Source: a bacterium (lineage in GTDB: Bacteria; UBP6; UBA1177; JAKLFG01). From it: a stretch of 59,775 nucleotides of DNA. Below, piece after piece: positions 55,244 to 59,775 of the stretch. The notes beneath the pieces are model-generated. The model did not search any database. It was given only the letters and a program-made list of their open reading frames with translations, and was not told the origin of the DNA. Position 1 is the stretch's first letter. Each line of letters starts with the position of its first letter. The DNA lies in assembly GCA_022711315.1 (NCBI GenBank), contig JAKLFG010000010.1, forward strand, positions 1 through 59,775. Direction: 5' to 3'. Position numbers and translations under genes: made by a program.

Positions 55244-55272
55244 TTGACAAATCTCCCTTTTCTGCTAATAAT
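55244..55272 (+). promoter_or_regulatory. Strong promoter for HU
   Basis: Consensus TTGACA (55244-55249), 17-nt spacer, AATAAT (55267-55272), with an A/T-rich upstream element, consistent with high expression. Confidence 0.7.
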
Positions 55273-55314
55273 GCTTTTGTCGTTTAGTAACCCGAGTTAT
55301 GGAGGAGAACATCC

Positions 55315-55623
55315 ATGGCGAAGAAGAACACACTGATCGCGAAGACGAAGACCGATTTCCTCAAGGTGATGAAGGACGGCCTTGCGAAGCATGTCGCGCT
55401 GACCAACGAGCAGACCAAGAAAGTGTACGATGTGTTCGTTCAGATCATGAAGGACACCATCGCCAGCCAGAACAAGCTCAACCTCAACGGCATCGGCACC
55501 TTCAAAGTGTCGAACCGTAAGGCGCGCATGGGCCGCAATCCGCAGACGGGCAAAGAGATCAAGATCAAGGCCTCCAAGACCGTCGGCTTCCGTCCCACCC
55601 CGAGCTTCAAGAAGGAACTGTAA
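55315..55623 (+). CDS. hup: HU/IHF-family DNA-binding protein
   Basis: 102 residues. The DNA-binding arm region is intact: GIGTFKVSNRKARMGRNPQTG, followed by KEIKIKASKTVGFRPTPSFK. It is a histone-like nucleoid protein that bends DNA. The N-terminus (MAKKNTLIAKTKTDF) is about ten residues longer than typical HU. It has its own strong promoter, a ggaggag site and a terminator. IHF cannot be excluded, but a homodimeric HU is the simplest reading. Confidence 0.92.
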   Translation: MAKKNTLIAKTKTDFLKVMKDGLAKHVALTNEQTKKVYDVFVQIMKDTIASQNKLNLNGIGTFKVSNRKARMGRNPQTGKEIKIKASKTVGFRPTPSFKKEL

Positions 55624-55654
55624 GAAAGTCGTTCCTCGAGAACCGTTTTTCGCC

Positions 55655-55682
55655 ACCTCCCGGCAACGGGAGGTTTTTTTTT
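55655..55682 (+). terminator. Intrinsic terminator of HU
   Basis: Stem ACCTCCCG/CGGGAGGT closed by a GCAA tetraloop (55655-55674) with nine T residues (55674-55682). Confidence 0.9.
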
Positions 55683-55684
55683 GC

Positions 55685-57310
55685 CTAGAATCGATCCTCG
55701 GAAGACGGGAGCGGCGAGGGTTCCGGCACCGTGTGCCATGATGCGTTTCTGAATCGCGGACGCTTGGCGAGATCCCGGCGTGCCGCGGAAGGTATCGAGC
55801 CACGCAGATGGAGCGAGGAAACGCTCATCAGGCCGCACCGGCTGACATCGCGTTCGATCGACATCGGAAGCGCGTCGAGTTTACGCTGGACATATTCGGC
55901 GGGGAAATTATACCGCTGCGTCTCCACGACGCGACCGACCCCTCGTCCCTCGCGAATGCAATAGGCGTTACCCGGCAGGCTGTAGATGCGTTCGACCCCG
56001 TTCTCGGAAAAAGGTGCCGTAACGAAAGGCAACGAGGAAAGGAAAAGCGCGCAGAGGGCTACGCGCCGCTGCCAGCCGCGAAGAAAGATGACGGCCGCGG
56101 CCAGCCCGTAGAAGATCGCGAACCAGAATGCCCCGGCCTGCCGGAGCGGTACGAGCGTCGGATCGGACAGCACGGAGAGAAAACGCATATCCTCGGTCAG
56201 GATGTGCGCCGCCACCTCGGCGGGTATCAGGAGAAATGATGCGACCGACGGCAGGAAGGGGAACAGGATCTGCACCGGTATCAACAGCAGCACCACGAGA
56301 CCGGCGAACGGGATGACGATGAGGTTCGCGAGCGGCGCAAGTAACGGCAGAAAACCGGAAAGTTCGGCCGAGACCGGCAGCAGGAAGAAATTTATCAACA
56401 CGGTCAGCGACACGATGGAAACGATCCTTGACCGGGAGAGGCGGCGCCACACCATGATGACGGTGAATACCGAAAGAGCGCTCATGATGAAACTCCAACT
56501 GCCCATGCTGCGCGGCAGTATCATCGCGGTGGCGATGAGCGACCACAGGAACATCTGGAACGGATGCGCCGGCACGCCGGTCACAAGGAAAAGATCGAAC
56601 AGGAACAGGAACAGCGCGGCGCGCACGGTCGGGGCGCCCCAACCGGTCAGGGAAAGGTACCAGAACAGTACAAGCGACTTGATCGCGATGCTCAACAGGA
56701 GGGCGCCCCGCGGCGAAAACGCGGGGGAAAAGGCAAGCAGACGCGTCACGAAATGGAGCAGGAGGAACAAGAGACCGATATGGAACGCCGATATCGCGAC
56801 GACATGCATTGTACCGGTCTTGAGGAACGCGGCCCGCTCATCGGCGGAAAAAAGCCGCTTGCCGGTCGCAAGGGCGAGCAGGACCGTCGAGTCGCTTCGG
56901 GTGCGGATAAGATCGTTCAGTTGCTTGCGAAGGCCACGATCAGGGACCTTTTCAAAGGAGGAGAGGAACGGCAGTCCGCGATCCTGCATCACCGCAGTAT
57001 CGAAGAACGCTATCTCATCTCCCTTCCGGGGGATCACCGTGCCATCGTGACGGAGGACCGTGCCGTTCTCGAGGCGGATGACCTCGCTATCGGCCGTATC
57101 GACCTCATGCGTCTCCTTCATCGGCAGGATATCCCTCGCCGCCGTGACATGGCCAGCCGTCGCGAACAGGAAGGCCGCTATCACCGACGCCGCGTACGAG
57201 CGCTGGGACAGGAACGCGGCAAGCGCCATGACGCCCACGGCGATCACGAGCGGCGCACCGCCATAGTAGGAGCAGAAGAATAGGACTGGGGGGAGCAGGT
57301 ACCGTGCCAT
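55685..57310 (-). CDS. comEC: ComEC/Rec2-like DNA-uptake channel protein, short form
   Basis: 541 residues. An N-terminal OB-like region (about 60-130) precedes the ComEC competence domain, seen as GTMHVVAISAFHIGLLF near 165-182 with the family His and Ser (usual form HLLAISGLHIG; Ala replaces Gly here). About ten helices follow to residue 440. The C-terminal metallo-beta-lactamase nuclease found in many ComEC proteins is missing; the last 100 residues have Ser/Arg-rich sequence with no zinc motifs. ComEC carries single-stranded DNA across the inner membrane. ComEA and pilus genes are not in view. A leaderless start is predicted. Confidence 0.82.
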   Translation of the reverse strand: MARYLLPPVLFFCSYYGGAPLVIAVGVMALAAFLSQRSYAASVIAAFLFATAGHVTAARDILPMKETHEVDTADSEVIRLENGTVLRHDGTVIPRKGDEIAFFDTAVMQDRGLPFLSSFEKVPDRGLRKQLNDLIRTRSDSTVLLALATGKRLFSADERAAFLKTGTMHVVAISAFHIGLLFLLLHFVTRLLAFSPAFSPRGALLLSIAIKSLVLFWYLSLTGWGAPTVRAALFLFLFDLFLVTGVPAHPFQMFLWSLIATAMILPRSMGSWSFIMSALSVFTVIMVWRRLSRSRIVSIVSLTVLINFFLLPVSAELSGFLPLLAPLANLIVIPFAGLVVLLLIPVQILFPFLPSVASFLLIPAEVAAHILTEDMRFLSVLSDPTLVPLRQAGAFWFAIFYGLAAAVIFLRGWQRRVALCALFLSSLPFVTAPFSENGVERIYSLPGNAYCIREGRGVGRVVETQRYNFPAEYVQRKLDALPMSIERDVSRCGLMSVSSLHLRGSIPSAARRDLAKRPRFRNASWHTVPEPSPLPSSEDRF

Positions 57311-57316
57311 GCGCCC

Positions 57317-57344
57317 ATGATAAAAGAACCGCCGCCATTGTCAA
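57317..57344 (-). promoter_or_regulatory. Leaderless promoter of comEC
   Basis: Minus-strand TTGACA (57344-57339), 16-nt spacer, TATCAT (57322-57317), then 6 nt to the ATG at 57310; no ribosome binding site. Confidence 0.6.
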
Positions 57345-57406
57345 AAAGAGTCCGTCTGGACTTTTTCGACTCCGTCGGTATATCATGGGGACAGAGGAGG
57401 AGTCCC

Positions 57407-58897
57407 GTGAAGAAACTTCTGGTCGTGCTGCTTGTCCTTATCGCCGGAGCGGCGTTCTATCTTTACGACCGTACCGCCGGGTACCGGGAAGTGCGGCTGT
57501 GTCTCGTGGTGTCCTCGGACCTCGGCGCCGGTGACCGGACGCAGACCATGGCGCGCGCCGTCACGGCGATACGGGACCTTTCCCGCTCCTGCGACGGGCA
57601 GACCATCGTCGTCGATGCCGGCGGACTCATCGGCGGCGACACCGCCGAATGGATCGTGCGCACCGATCCGGCCCTCCCTCTTCCTGAGGCCGCCTTTCTT
57701 ACCGCGGCGGGATATCGTTCCTTGAACCTTTCCCCCGGCTATTTTCGTCTCGGCGCATGGCGCGTCCTGCAACTCCTGCAACAGTCGGGCGTCTCTGCGA
57801 TGACCGTCAATGTCACCGGCGGCACACCGCAACGGCTGGAGGTCGACGGCGTCTCTCTGACGCTGTACGGCCTTTCTCTTTCCCCCGATATCGCGGCCCT
57901 GCCCACCGGCATCTTCGAGGGGATGACCTTCCAACAGCCGTTCAGTTCCTCTCCGTTCGCATCCGGAGAGCAGGCCGGAGACCTTGCCATCCTTCTGCTC
58001 CACTCCGACAGCGTTTCCTTCGCCGGCGCCTCGCGCATGGAATCGGCCGATCTTCTTTCCTCCATTCATACCCAATTCCCCTTCCTGCGCCTGATCTTCA
58101 GCGACATTCCCTTCCCCTCCCGGCTTTCGTCGGACAGATCGGAAGGTCCCCGACTGATATCCTTTACCCCCGGAAAGCCCTCACTCTCGGTGACCGACAT
58201 CCGCATCATAAAGCATGACGGGCGCTCTCGCGGCATAATCGCCGGGATGAACACCCGCTCCATAGACATCGCAAGAACGCCTCCCGACCCGCAGATGCGC
58301 GCCGTTCTCTCCTCGTTCGGGGAAAAGGTCGCCGCCGCCGCCGGACAGGTCGTCGGGACGACCCTGACCGGTATAGACCTTGCCCGGTCAAGGTCCGGCG
58401 ACAATTCGACCCTGCGTCTTTTCCACGAAACGCTTCTCGCCATCGCCGCCGATGCCGGTCACCGCGCCGACATCAGCATCGCGATCCACCCCTTCAGCGA
58501 CATGACGAGGCGGCCCGGCGCGAAGATCGCTCTTTCCGATGTCGCGAGCATGGTGCCGCAGGACCGCTTCCCCGTGCTTATCAGGATATCCGGCGCGCGT
58601 CTCGACGACCTCCTTGCTACCGCCACGGAGGCCTATCCTTCCGACACCGTGGCCCTTTTCCCCTTCTCCTACCGGATCGGCAGCGATGGCTCTTTTCTCT
58701 TCACCGATCGCCGGTTCTCTCCCGACCGGCGCTATATCGCCGTGATGGACGGGCGTATCGCCGATCTTCTCCTCGGCGCCGAGGATGAAGAGGTCTCCTT
58801 CGAGTCGGCGCTTCCCGAAACACTCGCCTCCCGTTTGACCCGCGCCTTCCCCTCGCATCTTTCGGCCCCCTTCGCGCCCCTCTGGAAGCGCGAATGA
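57407..58897 (+). CDS. Degenerate 5'-nucleotidase/UshA-like exported protein
   Basis: 496 residues from GTG 57407 (gaggagg site 57393-57400). An N-terminal hydrophobic segment ([18 protein letters not shown]) probably anchors it. The order of parts matches UshA: a phosphoesterase-like half, then a 5'-nucleotidase C-terminal domain (about 310-470, [20 protein letters not shown] and [19 protein letters not shown]). However, the metal-binding signatures of the first half are lost: SSDLGAGD replaces the usual TNDx[10 protein letters not shown] replaces DAGDxxxG, and [10 protein letters not shown] stands where GNHEFD would be. It may bind nucleotides without hydrolysing them. A promoter with TATATC or TATCAT lies just upstream. 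Confidence 0.72.
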   Translation: MKKLLVVLLVLIAGAAFYLYDRTAGYREVRLCLVVSSDLGAGDRTQTMARAVTAIRDLSRSCDGQTIVVDAGGLIGGDTAEWIVRTDPALPLPEAAFLTAAGYRSLNLSPGYFRLGAWRVLQLLQQSGVSAMTVNVTGGTPQRLEVDGVSLTLYGLSLSPDIAALPTGIFEGMTFQQPFSSSPFASGEQAGDLAILLLHSDSVSFAGASRMESADLLSSIHTQFPFLRLIFSDIPFPSRLSSDRSEGPRLISFTPGKPSLSVTDIRIIKHDGRSRGIIAGMNTRSIDIARTPPDPQMRAVLSSFGEKVAAAAGQVVGTTLTGIDLARSRSGDNSTLRLFHETLLAIAADAGHRADISIAIHPFSDMTRRPGAKIALSDVASMVPQDRFPVLIRISGARLDDLLATATEAYPSDTVALFPFSYRIGSDGSFLFTDRRFSPDRRYIAVMDGRIADLLLGAEDEEVSFESALPETLASRLTRAFPSHLSAPFAPLWKRE

Positions 58898-58906
58898 CCT
58901 TTTTGC

Positions 58907-58934
58907 TTGCAATCGGCCCCTGTCCCATTATGAT
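58907..58934 (+). promoter_or_regulatory. ahcY promoter
   Basis: TTGCAA (58907-58912), 16-nt spacer, TATGAT (58929-58934); the leader of about 27 nt is too short for a SAH riboswitch. Confidence 0.5.
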
Positions 58935-58967
58935 GTTTTTCGCACTCATACTGATCGTGGAGGTAAC

Positions 58968-59775
58968 ATGAAAGACCATCAGGTACGGGACATCACGCTC
59001 AAGGATGCGGGCCGCAAGGCGATAGAACTCGCCGAGATCGAGATGCCGGGGCTCATGGCGGTGCGCGAACGCTACGCGAAGATAAAACCGCTCAAGGGAG
59101 CGCGCATCACCGGGTCGCTCCACATGACGGTCGAGACGGCGGTGCTCATCGAGACGCTGAAGGCGCTCGGTGCCGATGTGCGCTGGGCCTCCTGCAATAT
59201 CTTCTCGACGCAGGATCACGCGGCGGCGGCCATCGCGGCCTCCGGCACGCCGGTCTTCGCGTGGAAGGGAGAGACGCTCGAAGAATACTGGGAATGCACC
59301 TTGAGGGCGCTCTCATTCCCGAAGGGGCGGGGACCGAACCTCATCGTCGACGACGGCGGCGACGCGACGCTCATGATACACAAGGGCGTGGAGATCGAAA
59401 AGAACCCAAAACTGCTTGGGAAGAAGACGGGCAACCGCGAACTCGACATCGTCATGCGCATCCTAGCCCGTGAACACAAAAAGAACCCGACCAAGTGGCG
59501 CGACATGGTCAAAGCTCTGCGCGGCGTCAGCGAAGAGACCACCACCGGCGTCCACCGGCTCTACGAGATGATGAAGGAGGGGAAACTGCTCTTTCCCGCC
59601 ATCAATGTCAACGATTCGGTCACCAAGTCAAAGTTCGACAATAAATACGGTTGTCGCGAATCGCTCGCCGACGGCATCAAGCGCGGCACCGATGTGATGA
59701 TCGCGGGCAAGATGGTGGTCGTGTGCGGCTACGGCGATGTCGGCAAGGGGTGCGCCCAGTCGATGCGTTCCTACG
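58968..59775 (+). CDS. ahcY: Adenosylhomocysteinase, 3' partial
   Basis: 269 residues to the window edge; the gene continues beyond. It splits S-adenosylhomocysteine into adenosine and homocysteine. Visible are [41 protein letters not shown], the [15 protein letters not shown] motif, [34 protein letters not shown] with the catalytic Lys/Asp, and the NAD-binding [18 protein letters not shown] at the edge. A strong gtggaggt site precedes the ATG. As the enzyme that recycles the product of SAM-dependent methyltransferases, it serves several enzymes in this window. Confidence 0.95.
   Translation, partial: MKDHQVRDITLKDAGRKAIELAEIEMPGLMAVRERYAKIKPLKGARITGSLHMTVETAVLIETLKALGADVRWASCNIFSTQDHAAAAIAASGTPVFAWKGETLEEYWECTLRALSFPKGRGPNLIVDDGGDATLMIHKGVEIEKNPKLLGKKTGNRELDIVMRILAREHKKNPTKWRDMVKALRGVSEETTTGVHRLYEMMKEGKLLFPAINVNDSVTKSKFDNKYGCRESLADGIKRGTDVMIAGKMVVVCGYGDVGKGCAQSMRSY

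Noticed and set aside
58935-58967. SAH or SAM riboswitch before ahcY
   Set aside because: The predicted leader is under 40 nt and contains no conserved riboswitch sequence.

Overview
The window is a gene-dense stretch of a high-GC Gram-negative (diderm) bacterial chromosome. Evidence for an outer membrane includes a FadL-like beta-barrel, many lipoproteins with lipoboxes and a small LptM-like lipoprotein. MglA/MglB polarity proteins, DUF7151-type repeats, FG-GAP repeats, acidic Asp/Glu/Pro/Thr stalks and many exported proteases suggest a Myxococcota- or other delta-proteobacteria-like lineage. I cannot name the taxon. No rRNA, tRNA, CRISPR array, prophage or IS transposase was seen. Both edges cut genes: an FG-GAP surface protein on the left and ahcY on the right.

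Layout. 1-7 kb: FG-GAP protein, then a decaprenyl-phosphate phosphoribosyltransferase-like UbiA protein, an SDR epimerase, a nitronate monooxygenase-like flavoprotein, prs and purC. 7-12 kb: XRE regulator, WecA/MraY-family transferase, and an amgK-murU pair (cell-wall sugar recycling) with two unknown genes. 12-18 kb (minus): two transcription units, mglB-mglA-zinc-ribbon-lemA-htpX and an outer-membrane protein plus lipoprotein. 18-25.5 kb: bioA on plus, facing a minus operon bioH-bioC-fba-ribF-propeller lipoprotein. 25.6-31.7 kb: two large exported proteins (M4/M36-like protease; repeat/FN3 lipoprotein). 31.7-43 kb: proS, small lipoprotein, EamA transporter, two paralogous GT-C glycosyltransferases plus a 31-codon remnant that looks like a third copy, another UbiA protein, guaB and an AT-rich LRR lipoprotein. 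43-55 kb: M14 carboxypeptidase, rpiB, radical SAM enzyme, vWA lipoprotein, rsmB, DUF401 permease, S8 protease, chemoreceptor and S9 peptidase. 55-59.8 kb: AT-rich tract, HU, comEC, a degenerate 5'-nucleotidase-like protein and ahcY.

Themes. (1) Four exported proteins (FG-GAP, M4/M36-like, M14, S8) end within nine residues after a Gly-Cys motif; three are preceded by an acidic stalk. None has a lipobox, whereas the lipoproteins lack this tail. This suggests an undescribed C-terminal cysteine-based anchoring or sorting signal. (2) Several genes (both GT-C genes, the remnant, the M14 protease and comEC) have a sigma70-like -10 box exactly 6 nt before ATG and no Shine-Dalgarno, which predicts leaderless mRNAs. 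(3) A 119-bp promoter-plus-N-terminus cassette is almost identical (118/119) between the two GT-C genes although their coding regions have diverged beyond it. (4) PRPP synthesis, a PRPP-using polyprenyl-phosphate transferase and redox enzymes are clustered, hinting at a polyprenyl-phosphoryl pentose pathway.
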